51,780 bases of DNA from Acidovorax sp. NO-1 (GCF_000238595.1 NZ_AGTS01000149.1:1-51780); one strand, 5' to 3'; counted from the first letter of the stretch, positions 32,850 to 41,666 are shown. Made by a program: numbers and translations. Notes: generated from the letters alone by a model not told the origin.

Positions 32850-35800
32850 ATGAACACGCCGTTCTTTTCCAAAGTCCTGATCGCCAACCGCGGAGAGGTG
32901 GCGCTGCGCATCGTGCGCGCCCTGTACGACCTGGGCATTGCCAGCGTCGCGGTCTATGCCGACGACGACGCCGCCAGTCCGCATGTCGGGGCGGCCACCC
33001 AGGCAGTGGCGCTGGGGGCCACGGGGCCGGCGGCCTACCTCGACGGCGCGCGCCTGCTGGCGATCGCACGCGAGCACGGCTGCGACGCCGTGCACCCCGG
33101 CTACGGCTTCCTGAGCGAGCGTGCCGACTTCGCGCGCGCCTGTGCCGACGCCGGGGTGCGCTTCATCGGCCCCACGCCGGGGCAGCTGAGCCTGTTCGGC
33201 GACAAGGCCCAGGCGCGCAGCCTGGCAATGCGCTGCGGCGTACCGCTCATGCCGGGCACGCAGGCGGCGGTTTCGCTCGAAGAAGCACAAGCCTTCTGGC
33301 ACTCGCAGCAAGGTGCGGGCATCGTCATCAAGGCCATTGGCGGCGGTGGCGGGCGCGGCATGCGCGCCGTGCAGTCGCTGGACGAGCTGCCCGCGGCCTA
33401 CGCCCGCTGCCGCAGCGAGGCGCAGGCCGCCTTCGGGGTGGACGGGGTGTATGTCGAGCGCCTGATGAACAACGCGCGCCATATCGAGGTGCAGGTGCTG
33501 GGTGACGGGCGCGAGGCGATGGCGCTGGGCGAGCGCGAATGCACGCTGCAGCGGCGCTTTCAGAAGGTGGTGGAAATCGCGCCCAGCCCCTCGTTGCCCG
33601 GGCCACTGCGCGAGCGCATCATCAGCGCCGCCCTGGCCATGGCGCGTGAGGTGCAGTACGAGGGCCTGGGCACCTTCGAGTTTCTGGTGGATCTGGCCTC
33701 CAGCGATTTGCCCTATGTGTTCATCGAGGCCAACCCGCGCCTGCAGGTGGAGCACACCATCACCGAAGCCGTCACCGGCGTGGACCTGGTGCAGACCCAG
33801 CTGGCCCTGGCAGCAGGGCAGACCCTGCGCGACCTGGTGCTGAACCCCGACCAGCCCCCGGCGCCCGAAGGCTATGCCGTGCAGTGGCGCATCAACGCCG
33901 AAACGCTGGACGCCAGCGGCGGCGCCGTGCCGGGCAGCGGCACGCTCGCCCGGTTCGATCTGCCCACGGGCCCAGGCATCCGCGTGGACACCCATGGCGT
34001 GGCGGGCGCCGCGCCGTCACCGCACTACGACACCCTGCTCGCCAAGCTCATCGTGCACACGCGCGGCCCCCGCTTTGCCGATGCGCTGCGCCGCTCGCAG
34101 CGAGCGTTGCAAGAGTGCCGCATCACCGGCGTGGCCACCAACCTGGGCTTGCTGCAGGCGCTGGCCGGGCGGCCCGAGATGGCCAGCCAGCAGGTGCATA
34201 CGCGCTGGCTGGAGTCGGTGCTGCCGGACTTGCTCAATGCTATTGAAAAAATAGCTGATGACGCCTGCCTGCAAAGCGCCGGAGGCCAAAATGAACTTCA
34301 ATCCTCCGCCCCGGTACCCGAAGGCGCCGTGCTGGCGCCGATGCCCGCGCGCCTGGTGCAGCTGAGCGTGGCCGAGGGCGATGCCGTCGCCGCAGGCGCC
34401 GAGCTGGCCGTGCTCGAAGCCATGAAGATGGAGCATGTGCTTCTGGCCCCGCACGCGGGCCGGGTGCGCCGGCTGCTGGCAGCGCCCGGCGCCTACCTGG
34501 CGCAGGGCGAGCCCCTGCTGGTGCTCGATGCCGCCGAGGTGGCGGTGGAGGCGTTGGCGGACGATGCCACGGTGCACGACCCCGACCACATCCGCCCCGA
34601 CCTGCAGCGCGTGCGGGACCGCCATGCCTTCACCCTGGACGCCGCGCGCCCCGCTGCAGTCGCCAAACGCCACGCGCAGGGCGGGCGCACGGCGCGCGAG
34701 AACATTGCCGACCTGTGCGATGAGGGAAGTTTCATCGAGTACGGTGCGCTGGCAGTTGCCGCCCAGACCCGCCGTCGCAGCCTGGAAGACCTGATCGCCA
34801 ACACGCCTGCCGATGGCATGGTGACGGGCATCGGATCGGTCAACGGCGCGCAGTGCGGCGAGGAAGCGGCGCGCACCGTGGTCATGTCGTACGACGCCAC
34901 GGTGCTCGCGGGCACGCAAGGCATGCGCAACCACGCCAAGACCGACCGCATGCTGGACATTGCGATGGCGCAAAAACTGCCCCTGGTGCTGTTTGCGGAG
35001 GGCGGCGGCGGCCGGCCTGGAGACACCGATTCGGCGGTGCTGGCGGGTCTGCACATCCACACCTTTGCCCGCCATGCTGCCTTGTCGGGCCAGGTGCCGG
35101 TGGTGGGCATTGCGGCCGGGCGCTGCTTTGCGGGCAATGCGGCGCTGCTGGGCTGCAGCGATGTGATCATCGCCACGCGCGGCTGCAACATCGGCATGGG
35201 TGGCCCGGCCATGATCGAAGGCGGCGGGCTGGGCGTGTTCAAGCCCGAGCAGATTGGCCCGAGCCGCGTGCAGCATGCCAATGGCGTGATCGATGTGCTG
35301 GTGGAGAACGAGGCCGAGGCCGTGGCGGCCGCGCGGCAGTACCTGTCGTACTTTCAGGGCCGCACCCCGCAGTGGACGGCGCCCGACCAGCGCGCCCTGC
35401 GCAGTGTGGTGCCCGAAAACCGCCTGCGCGTGTACGACACCCGCGCCGCCATGGCCGGGCTGGTGGACGAAGGCAGCCTGCTCATGCTGCGCACTGGCTT
35501 TGGCGCCGGCATCCATACGGCGCTGGCACGCATCGAAGGCCGGCCCGTGGGCCTGATCGCCAACAACCCGCTGCACCTGGGCGGCGCCATCGACGCCGAT
35601 GCGGCCGACAAGGCCGCGCGCTTCATGCAGTTGTGCAACGCCCATGGCCTGCCCCTGGTCAGCCTGGTGGACACGCCCGGCTTCATGGTCGGCCCCGACG
35701 TCGAGGCGACGGCGCAGGTACGCCATGTCAGCCGCCTGTTCGTCACCGCCGCCAGTCTGCGCGTGCCGTACTTCAGCGTGGTGCTGCGCAAGGGCTACGG

Positions 35801-36134
35801 CCTGGGCGCCATGGGCATGACGGCCGGCGGCTTTCATGCCCCCGTGTTCACGGTGGCATGGCCCACGGGCGAGTTCGGCGCCATGGGCCTGGAGGGCGCG
35901 GTGCGCCTGGGTTTCCGCAAAGAGCTGGAGGCCCAGCCCGAAGGCCCCGCGCGCGACGCGCTGTTTGCCGAGCTGCTGGCGCGCCAGTACGCCAATGGCG
36001 AGGCCATGCAGATGGCCACCACGCTGGAGATCGACGCCGTGATCGACCCGGCCGAAACGCGCGCATGGCTGGCGCGCGGTTTGGCGTCGGCGCAGGTAAA
36101 ACCCCTGTCGCACCGTTTCATCGACACCTGGTAA
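32850..36134 (+). CDS. Single-chain biotin-dependent acyl-CoA carboxylase
   Basis: 1094 residues joining all three activities. Biotin carboxylase (about 1-450) has LIANRGEVALRIVRAL, ATP-grasp loop IKAIGGGGGRGMRAV and EANPRLQVEHTITEAVTGVD. The biotin carrier domain (about 490-565) has K526 in LEAMKMEH. The carboxyltransferase (about 575-1094) has GGRTARENIADLCDEGSF, FAEGGGGRPGDTD, VDTPGFMVGPDVEATAQ and a C-terminal half with GMTAGGFHAP. One-chain acyl-CoA carboxylases with relaxed acyl specificity (LCC type) are known from Mycobacterium and Rhodopseudomonas. The BC-BCCP linker contains an in-frame repeat copy (34238-34296). The substrate could be long or branched acyl-CoA made by the upstream ligase. 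Confidence 0.9.
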   Translation: MNTPFFSKVLIANRGEVALRIVRALYDLGIASVAVYADDDAASPHVGAATQAVALGATGPAAYLDGARLLAIAREHGCDAVHPGYGFLSERADFARACADAGVRFIGPTPGQLSLFGDKAQARSLAMRCGVPLMPGTQAAVSLEEAQAFWHSQQGAGIVIKAIGGGGGRGMRAVQSLDELPAAYARCRSEAQAAFGVDGVYVERLMNNARHIEVQVLGDGREAMALGERECTLQRRFQKVVEIAPSPSLPGPLRERIISAALAMAREVQYEGLGTFEFLVDLASSDLPYVFIEANPRLQVEHTITEAVTGVDLVQTQLALAAGQTLRDLVLNPDQPPAPEGYAVQWRINAETLDASGGAVPGSGTLARFDLPTGPGIRVDTHGVAGAAPSPHYDTLLAKLIVHTRGPRFADALRRSQRALQECRITGVATNLGLLQALAGRPEMASQQVHTRWLESVLPDLLNAIEKIADDACLQSAGGQNELQSSAPVPEGAVLAPMPARLVQLSVAEGDAVAAGAELAVLEAMKMEHVLLAPHAGRVRRLLAAPGAYLAQGEPLLVLDAAEVAVEALADDATVHDPDHIRPDLQRVRDRHAFTLDAARPAAVAKRHAQGGRTARENIADLCDEGSFIEYGALAVAAQTRRRSLEDLIANTPADGMVTGIGSVNGAQCGEEAARTVVMSYDATVLAGTQGMRNHAKTDRMLDIAMAQKLPLVLFAEGGGGRPGDTDSAVLAGLHIHTFARHAALSGQVPVVGIAAGRCFAGNAALLGCSDVIIATRGCNIGMGGPAMIEGGGLGVFKPEQIGPSRVQHANGVIDVLVENEAEAVAAARQYLSYFQGRTPQWTAPDQRALRSVVPENRLRVYDTRAAMAGLVDEGSLLMLRTGFGAGIHTALARIEGRPVGLIANNPLHLGGAIDADAADKAARFMQLCNAHGLPLVSLVDTPGFMVGPDVEATAQVRHVSRLFVTAASLRVPYFSVVLRKGYGLGAMGMTAGGFHAPVFTVAWPTGEFGAMGLEGAVRLGFRKELEAQPEGPARDALFAELLARQYANGEAMQMATTLEIDAVIDPAETRAWLARGLASAQVKPLSHRFIDTW
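34238..34296 (+). repeat. Palindromic repeat copy inside the carboxylase linker
   Basis: TGCTATTGAAAAAATAGCTG, then a worn arm, then CAAAGCGCCGGAGGCCAAAA. It is a clear family member at both ends, read in sense. It encodes about AIEKIADDACLQSAGGQN between the biotin carboxylase and the biotin carrier domain, where added length is tolerated. AT content is much higher than in the flanking gene. Confidence 0.85.
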
Positions 36135-36224
36135 GCGCCTGCGAAGCGCGGCACCCCATGCTAAGCTGCCCCGCCTGGCCCGCCCGCACCGGGGTGGCGC
36201 CCCCGTTTGATGGAGACCTTGCAC

Positions 36225-37364
36225 ATGCCCGGACTGTTGCCCGATATCGACCCCGATGGTTTGCTGGAGTTTTCGGTGGTCTACACCGACCGCGCACTCA
36301 ACCACATGTCCAAGCGCTTTACCGGCGTGGTGCAGGACATCCTGGGCACCCTGAAAGAGGTCTACCACGCCCACACCGCCGTGCTGGTGCCCGGCAGCGG
36401 CACCTTCGGCATGGAAGCCGTGGCGCGCCAGTTCGCCAACCAGGAAAAAGTGCTCATCGTGCGCAACGGCTGGTTCAGCTACCGCTGGACGCAGATTTTT
36501 GACGCCGACAAGGGCCTGGGCGGCGGCTCGGTGGTGTGCAAGGCGCGCCAGCAGGGTAGCGGCCCGCAGGCGCCCTGGGCACCATGCCCTGCCGACGAAG
36601 TCGCCGCCACCATCCGCGCCGAGAAGCCCAAGGTGGTGTTCGCACCCCATGTGGAGACGGCCAGCGGCATCATCCTGTCTGACGATTACCTCCGCACGCT
36701 GACCGCTGCCGCGCACGAGGTGGGCGCGCTGTTTGTGCTGGACTGCGTGGCGTCTGGCGCGATGTGGGTGGACATGCAGGCCACGGGCGTGGATGTGCTC
36801 ATCAGCGCGCCACAGAAGGGCTGGAGCGGCTCGCCCTGCTGCGCCATGGTGATGTTGAGCGAACGTGCGCGCCAGGCCATCGAGGGCACCACCAGCAGCA
36901 GCTTCTCGTGCGACCTCAAGAAGTGGATGCAGATTGCAGAGGGCTACGAAAAGGGCCAGCACGCGTACCACACCACCATGCCCACGGATGCACTGGTGCG
37001 CCTCTCCGAGGTGATGGCCGAGACACGCGAATACGGCTTTGCCAAGGTGCGTGATGAGCAGATCGAGCTGGGCGCCAAGGTGCGCGCGCTGCTCGAATCA
37101 CGCGGCTTCCCCAGTGTGGCGGCCGAGGGCTTCAAGGCACCCGGCGTGGTGGTGAGCTATACCACCGACCCCGGCATCCAGAACGGCAAGAAGTTCATGG
37201 AGGTGGGGCTGCAGACCGCTGCGGGCGTGCCGTTGCAATGCGACGAAGGGCCGGACTTCAAGACCTTCCGTATCGGCCTGTTTGGCTTGGAGAAGTGGCA
37301 CAACGTGGACCGCACCGTGGGCCATTTGTCGAAGGCGCTGGACCAGATTGCGGCTGCGGCCTGA
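36225..37364 (+). CDS. Class V aminotransferase, serine/alanine-glyoxylate type
   Basis: About 379 residues. PLP fold type I, class V. The PLP-binding Lys is K198 in SAPQKGWSGSPCC, preceded by VLDCVASGAMWVDMQATGVD. VPGSGTFGMEAVARQF and the C-terminal FRIGLFGLEKW fit alanine-glyoxylate, serine-glyoxylate or serine-pyruvate aminotransferases; the amino donor cannot be read. ATG 36225 has GGAG nine bases upstream; an ATG at 36210 and a TTG at 36207 lack one. It lies 90 bases after the carboxylase gene and may share its transcript. Confidence 0.9.
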   Translation: MPGLLPDIDPDGLLEFSVVYTDRALNHMSKRFTGVVQDILGTLKEVYHAHTAVLVPGSGTFGMEAVARQFANQEKVLIVRNGWFSYRWTQIFDADKGLGGGSVVCKARQQGSGPQAPWAPCPADEVAATIRAEKPKVVFAPHVETASGIILSDDYLRTLTAAAHEVGALFVLDCVASGAMWVDMQATGVDVLISAPQKGWSGSPCCAMVMLSERARQAIEGTTSSSFSCDLKKWMQIAEGYEKGQHAYHTTMPTDALVRLSEVMAETREYGFAKVRDEQIELGAKVRALLESRGFPSVAAEGFKAPGVVVSYTTDPGIQNGKKFMEVGLQTAAGVPLQCDEGPDFKTFRIGLFGLEKWHNVDRTVGHLSKALDQIAAAA

Positions 37365-37418
37365 CTGCCTGCATGGGCGTGAGGGCGTGCGCGCTGTACA
37401 GGTTGTGCGCGGCTGGCT

Positions 37419-38717
37419 ATGACCCGCGCTGATCTCAGTCCCGCGCACCGCTCGCTGCGCACCGCCAAGCGGCAGGCGCTGGGCCTGTTGCTGCTGGTGA
37501 CGGCGGTGTTCATCGCCACCAGCGTGGTCGAACGCGGCTTGGTGCTCAACTGCATCAAGGCCATCGCCGAGGCCGCCATGGTGGGGGCGCTGGCCGACTG
37601 GTTTGCGGTGGTGGCGCTGTTTCGCAAGCCGCTGGGCCTGCCCATTCCGCACACCGCAGTCATCGCACGCAACCAGGAGCGCATTGGCCGCAACCTGGCC
37701 GCATTTGTGCGCGACAAGTTTCTGGATGTGCCCTCGCTGGTCGCGCTGATCCGCCGACACGACCCCGCCGAGCGGCTGGCGCAGTGGCTGCTGGCACCGG
37801 GCAACACCGCGCTGCTGGGGCACCAGGCCACGCGGCTTGTCTCTGCGGCGCTGGAGACGGTGCAGGACGCGCAGGTGGAGCGCTTCATCCAGAAGGCGGC
37901 CCGTGCATTGATCGGGCAGGTGGACATGTCGCGTGCGTTGGCGGCGGTGCTGGACACGCTGACCCACAACGGCCGCCACCAGGCGCTGCTGGACGATGTG
38001 TTGGGCAAGCTCATCGAGTTGCTGAAGAACGAGGACACACGCGCCTGGGTGGCGCAGACCATCGTGCTGTGGCTCAAGAAGGACCACCCGCGCACCGAGA
38101 AGTTGCTACCCAGCGACTGGCTGGGCGACAAGGGCTCCGCCCTGCTGGCCCGCGCGCTGGAGAGCCTGATGGCCGACGTGGCGGCCAACCCGCAGCACGC
38201 ACTGCGTGCGCAGTTTGATGTGGCGGTGCAGCGCTTTATCGAGCGCCTGCGCAGCGACCCGGAATGGGAGCGCAAGGGCGAGGAGGTCCGCACCTGGCTG
38301 CAGACCGATGCCACTGTGGGCGGCTATGTGCAGACCTTGTGGCTGGACCTGCGCGGCGCGCTGCAGCGCGACCTGGCCGATGCCGATTCGGTGCTTGCGC
38401 GGCAGGTGGGCAAGCTGGGGTTGTGGCTGGGCGAGTCGCTGGCGGGGGATGCGGCGCTCAGGCAGTCGTTCAATGACCGGCTGGAGCGGTGGGTGGAGGA
38501 CCTGGCGCCGGATGTGTCGGCGTTCATTGCTCAGCACATTGAGGAGACGGTGCGGCGGTGGGATACCGAGGAGATGACGGATCTGATCGAGGTGAATATC
38601 GGGAAGGATTTGCAGTACATCCGGATCAACGGGACGGTGGTGGGAGGGTTGATCGGACTGGTGCTGTTTGCGGTGTCGCACGCGGGGGAGATTTGGCGGG
38701 CGGTGGTGGGTGGTTGA
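37419..38717 (+). CDS. DUF445 family membrane protein (YjiN-like)
   Basis: 432 residues. One membrane segment near the N-terminus (about 20-40, ALGLLLLVTAVFIATSVV) and one at the C-terminus (about 408-425, GTVVGGLIGLVLFAVSHAG) frame a long, charged, probably helical soluble part. ALADWFAVVALFRKPLGLPIPHT and DLQYIRINGTVVGGLIG are the family signatures. Function is not established. No operon partner is obvious; the aminotransferase ends 54 bases before it. Confidence 0.9.
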   Translation: MTRADLSPAHRSLRTAKRQALGLLLLVTAVFIATSVVERGLVLNCIKAIAEAAMVGALADWFAVVALFRKPLGLPIPHTAVIARNQERIGRNLAAFVRDKFLDVPSLVALIRRHDPAERLAQWLLAPGNTALLGHQATRLVSAALETVQDAQVERFIQKAARALIGQVDMSRALAAVLDTLTHNGRHQALLDDVLGKLIELLKNEDTRAWVAQTIVLWLKKDHPRTEKLLPSDWLGDKGSALLARALESLMADVAANPQHALRAQFDVAVQRFIERLRSDPEWERKGEEVRTWLQTDATVGGYVQTLWLDLRGALQRDLADADSVLARQVGKLGLWLGESLAGDAALRQSFNDRLERWVEDLAPDVSAFIAQHIEETVRRWDTEEMTDLIEVNIGKDLQYIRINGTVVGGLIGLVLFAVSHAGEIWRAVVGG

Positions 38718-38972
38718 GTGCTGCCAAGCCATGGGTCCTATCTGCCCAGGAAAACACCGTCGACGCGTGCACAACCAGGGTTCAGTGCCACGAGTCGTGT
38801 GCGCGTGCTGGAATCCGCACCGCAAACCTTGGCAAACTTCACCTCGTTCGCTCCTGCGGTGCATCGGCGTGGTGAGGACTACTTCTGGTTGCAAAAAACT
38901 GTGGGTTGACGTCGGCTAGGGGCCTTAGGCTCTCGCCACTTCACCTTGGGGGCTGTCTTGACGCAACATGTA
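38718..38972. other. Gap after DUF445, no supported gene
   Basis: A 63-codon open frame (38718-38909) has no recognisable similarity, no ribosome binding site and no partner. Composition begins to fall in GC toward 38880. I see no repeat of the dispersed families and no clear promoter for the next gene. It may be the edge of an insertion. Confidence 0.4.
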
Positions 38973-39794
38973 ATGCCGGGTCCGATGGGGACCAAGATTG
39001 GGGACGAGGAATTTTCGGGTGAACCCGCGTGTTTGCGACGGGACTACGTCCCCAATGGTTTGACTCCTGGTCCTATGGGGCTTGGACGTGACGCGGCTGG
39101 GCACTATCCGTGGGACATCAAAGAAAAACAGAGCGTTCCGGCAGGAGGTGACCTGGGCCCTCAAAAAGCGGGGGCTGCCTTACTGTCCCGGTTCTTCGTT
39201 CCCGGCGACAAGATTGTCGGAAATCTCTTTTTCGGTGGCGCGGGAATGGACGGGGGCTACATCTCGGACATGGTGAGGGCATTTGCAGAGAAACACGTCC
39301 AGCTAATCTCCGTAGATCCAAAAAAGTGGTCTGGTGGAACGCTTGCAGATGCCGCCATCGGCGTGGATGTTTTTCGCGCTGGGAAATCGCTAATTCAAGT
39401 GCCGCTCGATAAATTTCCACAGAGTGGAACCCAGTTCAACCTGATCGGCTATTCCTACGGGTCTCTAGCTGCCGCGCAGGTCGCGATAAATTACGGCGCT
39501 GGGGGTACTGTTGTGAATCATTTGGTCCTGATTGGCTCTCCCATCAGCGGGAATTTTCTTCAGCAGGTCAAGACAACGCCAGCGATCAAAAACGTCATCG
39601 TCGTGGATCTGAAAGCTCAGGGTGATCCACTGTATGCCGGTATGAGTCGCGAAAAATTATTACTGTCTACCCCCAGCTTGGGAAAACAGATGGTCGAAGC
39701 CTCAGGCCATTTTTACTACGCCCCCAATACCGATGAAGGTAAGCGTCGGCGGCGGGAGCTGGCGGCGTACCTTTACTCAAAAGGGCTTAGATAG
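38973..39794 (+). CDS. Alpha/beta-hydrolase-like protein of unknown role
   Basis: About 273 residues from ATG 38973; a TTG at 38946 is also in frame, and neither has a clear ribosome binding site. The N-terminal 60 residues are Gly-Pro-rich with two GPMG units. The rest looks like a serine-hydrolase core: IVGNLFFGGAGMDGGYI (oxyanion-loop-like), nucleophile elbow GYSYGS with S161, LVLIGSPISG, an Asp near 214-219 (VVDLKAQGD) and H246 (ASGHFYY). No signal peptide is seen. Codon use is more AT-rich than the neighbours. The stop overlaps a small membrane protein gene. Family not recognised; a lipase-like effector is one possibility. Confidence 0.65.
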   Translation: MPGPMGTKIGDEEFSGEPACLRRDYVPNGLTPGPMGLGRDAAGHYPWDIKEKQSVPAGGDLGPQKAGAALLSRFFVPGDKIVGNLFFGGAGMDGGYISDMVRAFAEKHVQLISVDPKKWSGGTLADAAIGVDVFRAGKSLIQVPLDKFPQSGTQFNLIGYSYGSLAAAQVAINYGAGGTVVNHLVLIGSPISGNFLQQVKTTPAIKNVIVVDLKAQGDPLYAGMSREKLLLSTPSLGKQMVEASGHFYYAPNTDEGKRRRRELAAYLYSKGLR

Positions 39795-40087
39795 TGGCAT
39801 CCCTTCTTAGCCGTGCGAGGTGGATTTTCTACGGGGCGGCAGCGGCTGTCCTTGCCTTGGTAAATATCTATCTGTTGACTATCCATGCCCACCTGTGGAC
39901 AAGCGGAAAATTCATCGTGGGTGCTTTTTCTGGGCTGTTGTTGGCACTAGCGCTGGCGTTGGCTGGAGTTTTCTGGGGAGCTGGTTTTTATCTACGAAGA
40001 GATGCACTCTTGGATAGGCTGCTGTCGGCGGCTTTTCTGGTCTCGTTGCTTTGGTTTTTTATTCCAGGGCGATTTTCTGTGGAGTGA
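39794..40087 (+). CDS. Small membrane protein coupled to the hydrolase-like gene
   Basis: 97 residues, GTG start overlapping the TAG stop of the previous gene (TAGTG). Three hydrophobic segments, about 10-31 (FYGAAAAVLALVNIYLLTI), 38-67 and 76-92, suggest an inner-membrane protein with little soluble part. No family recognised. Overlap and shared lower-GC codon use show that it travels with the hydrolase-like gene, perhaps as a partner or immunity-type protein; that is inference. Confidence 0.65.
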   Translation: MASLLSRARWIFYGAAAAVLALVNIYLLTIHAHLWTSGKFIVGAFSGLLLALALALAGVFWGAGFYLRRDALLDRLLSAAFLVSLLWFFIPGRFSVE

Positions 40088-40639
40088 TCTGAGGCCCGAC
40101 CCCCAGTCTGCGACCCCTTCGCTGTGCGAAGGGGCAACCTACGTCGGGGCGGTTTCGGGGTGCGCCGTGGAACTCGCTTTGCGCTGCGCGCGCCGCTCGG
40201 ACAACCACGGCGAGTCAGATTACGAGGCATGCGCGCTCCGACGCGCATGCTCACCCCGCAACCGCCCCGCCGCAGGCGCAGCCGGCAGGGGTGGGGGAGC
40301 CGAACAGCCAACAGCCAACAGCCACACGGGCCGTCGCTGCGCTCGGCCTCGCGGTCGCGGCGCGAAGCGCCTGCGCGTTCGGGGCCCAGCGAAGCAAAGG
40401 CCCGTGTGGATGTCCGATCCCGCTGGGTTCCCTTCTGTGCGTGCCGAGAAGCGCAGGGCAGGGGGTGCGTGCGTGTGCCGAAGGACACACGCACCTCGTG
40501 CACTGACTCACCGCAGCTGTTTGAGCGGAGCGCCGCAGGCGCGCAGCGAGTTCTGCGGTGGCACCCCCTGCCCGAGCATCGCAGGTTGCCCGTAGCGCAG
40601 CGAAGGGACTCGCACAGTAGGGTCGCCTTCTCTTTGGTG

Positions 40640-40667
40640 ACTTTCTCTTGGCGACGCAAGAGAAAGT
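40640..40667. repeat. Perfect intergenic hairpin
   Basis: ACTTTCTCTTG (40640-40650) and CAAGAGAAAGT (40657-40667) form an 11-bp perfect stem around GCGACG. From memory, hairpins of this sequence are common between genes in Acidovorax-like and Xanthomonas-like genomes. It could stop transcripts from either side. Confidence 0.7.
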
Positions 40668-40730
40668 TACTGCGCCGCCGGGCGCACACCCCGGCTCCCG
40701 CCCTCGAACCCGGCACGCTCCACGATCAGC

Positions 40731-40804
40731 GCCCCGGCTTCGACAAGCTCAGCCCGAGCGGGTTGGAGGTGGCGCCCCGGCTTCGACAGGCTCAGCCTGA
40801 ACGG
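40731..40804 (+). repeat. Two tandem CTTCGACA-GCTCAGCC elements
   Basis: Copies at 40731-40762 and 40773-40804 share GCCCCGGCTTCGACA, then GCTCAGCC, then GA-CGG, differing at a few bases. Each contains the inverted pair GGCT..AGCC. Elements of this sequence recur between genes in many high-GC Gram-negative genomes. Confidence 0.8.
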
Positions 40805-40810
40805 TTTGGT

Positions 40811-40870
40811 CAATCAAAAACAATAGCTACTAGCGCTTGCTGCATAAGCGCTAGAGCCAAAAAACACCCA
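40811..40870 (+). repeat. Palindromic repeat copy upstream of the lrgB end
   Basis: AATCAAAAACAATAGCTACT, then AGCGCTTG and AAGCGCT around a seven-base loop, then AGAGCCAAAAAACACC. A nearly perfect stem makes it one of the least worn copies. Confidence 0.85.
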
Positions 40871-40940
40871 AATTCAGACCCATTTCCGACGCGATCAAAT
40901 CCGTTTCGTACACCAGCCCCGCCTGCAAAGGCGGCCCCAG

Positions 40941-41666
40941 TCACAACAACCGAAACACGAGCGGCATCAACACCGCCGCCAATACCACCTGCAACCCCAA
41001 CGCCAACCCCGCATACGCCCCCGCCTCGGCATGCACCTGCAAGGCATGCGCCGCCCCAATGCCATGCGACGCGGTGCCCAGCGCAAAACCCCGCAGCGCC
41101 ATACCCTCGGCATCGGTGGGCAAGCGCATCAGCCCAAACAGCCAGCGCGCTGACAGCGCCCCCACCATGCCCGTCAGCGCTGCAAACACCGCCGCCAAGG
41201 CAGGCACGCCGCCGATCTGCGCCGCCACGCCCATGGCGACGGGGGCAGTGACCGACTTGGGCGCTAGCGACATCAGCACATCACCCGGCAGGCCCAATGC
41301 CCAACCCAGGCCCACGGCGCTGGCTGCAGCCGCACTGCCACCGGCCAGCGACGCCAGCACCAGCCGGCCCCAACGCGCGCGCAAGGCCGCGCGGCGCTGC
41401 CACAAGGGCCAGCCCAGTGCGACCACGGCAGGGCCCAGCAGGAAGTGGATGAACTGTGCGCCTGCAAAGTACGTGGGATACGCGGTGCCAGTGGCCAGCA
41501 TGAGAGCGGCCAACACCACTACCGACAGCATCACCGGGTTGGCCCACGGCGCGTGGCCCGAGCGTACTGAAAGCGCCTGCGCCAGCACGTACACCGCCAG
41601 CGTGGCCGTTAGCCCGAAAAGCGGGGCCGACGCGAGGTACACCCACAGTTCAACGAAGTTCGGCAT
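40941..41666 (-). CDS. lrgB: LrgB family membrane protein
   Basis: 241 residues, about seven membrane segments. LMLATGTAYPTYFAGAQFIHFLLGP is split across the conserved Y-x2-Y region; SLAPKSVTAPVAMGVA and ASHGIGAAHALQ are LrgB signatures. LrgB works with LrgA. Members are described as holin-like murein-hydrolase regulators, but relatives transport small carboxylates: pyruvate in Bacillus, and glycolate/glycerate by the fused plant protein PLGG1. Its frame overlaps lrgA by 17 bases, and both follow glcD, so carboxylate transport fits best here. Confidence 0.92.
   Translation of the reverse strand: MPNFVELWVYLASAPLFGLTATLAVYVLAQALSVRSGHAPWANPVMLSVVVLAALMLATGTAYPTYFAGAQFIHFLLGPAVVALGWPLWQRRAALRARWGRLVLASLAGGSAAAASAVGLGWALGLPGDVLMSLAPKSVTAPVAMGVAAQIGGVPALAAVFAALTGMVGALSARWLFGLMRLPTDAEGMALRGFALGTASHGIGAAHALQVHAEAGAYAGLALGLQVVLAAVLMPLVFRLL

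Larger units (their letters stand above)
40088..40940. other. 853-base intergenic repeat island
   Basis: No supported gene. Open frames on both strands are Arg/Pro/Ala-rich translations of repeats. It holds from left to right: a GC-rich tract (40100-40620) with several inverted repeats and CAGCCAACAGCCAACAGCC near 40304; an 11-bp hairpin at 40640-40667; two copies of a CTTCGACA-GCTCAGCC element (40731-40762 and 40773-40804); and a full palindromic repeat (40811-40870). It separates the lower-GC pair from lrgB and may carry transcription ends for both sides. Confidence 0.7.

Noticed and set aside
34017..36971. 984-codon - strand open frame opposite the carboxylase and aminotransferase genes
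   Set aside because: Shadow of two well-defined + strand enzymes; no start signal or domain.
40304..40325. CAGCCAACAGCCAACAGCC short tandem repeat considered as a CRISPR or microsatellite element
   Set aside because: Only about three units of seven bases with no spacers; a simple local duplication within the repeat island.
40124..41251. 375-codon + strand open frame across the repeat island
   Set aside because: Arg/Pro/Ala-rich translation of intergenic repeats that runs into lrgB antisense; no conserved protein features.
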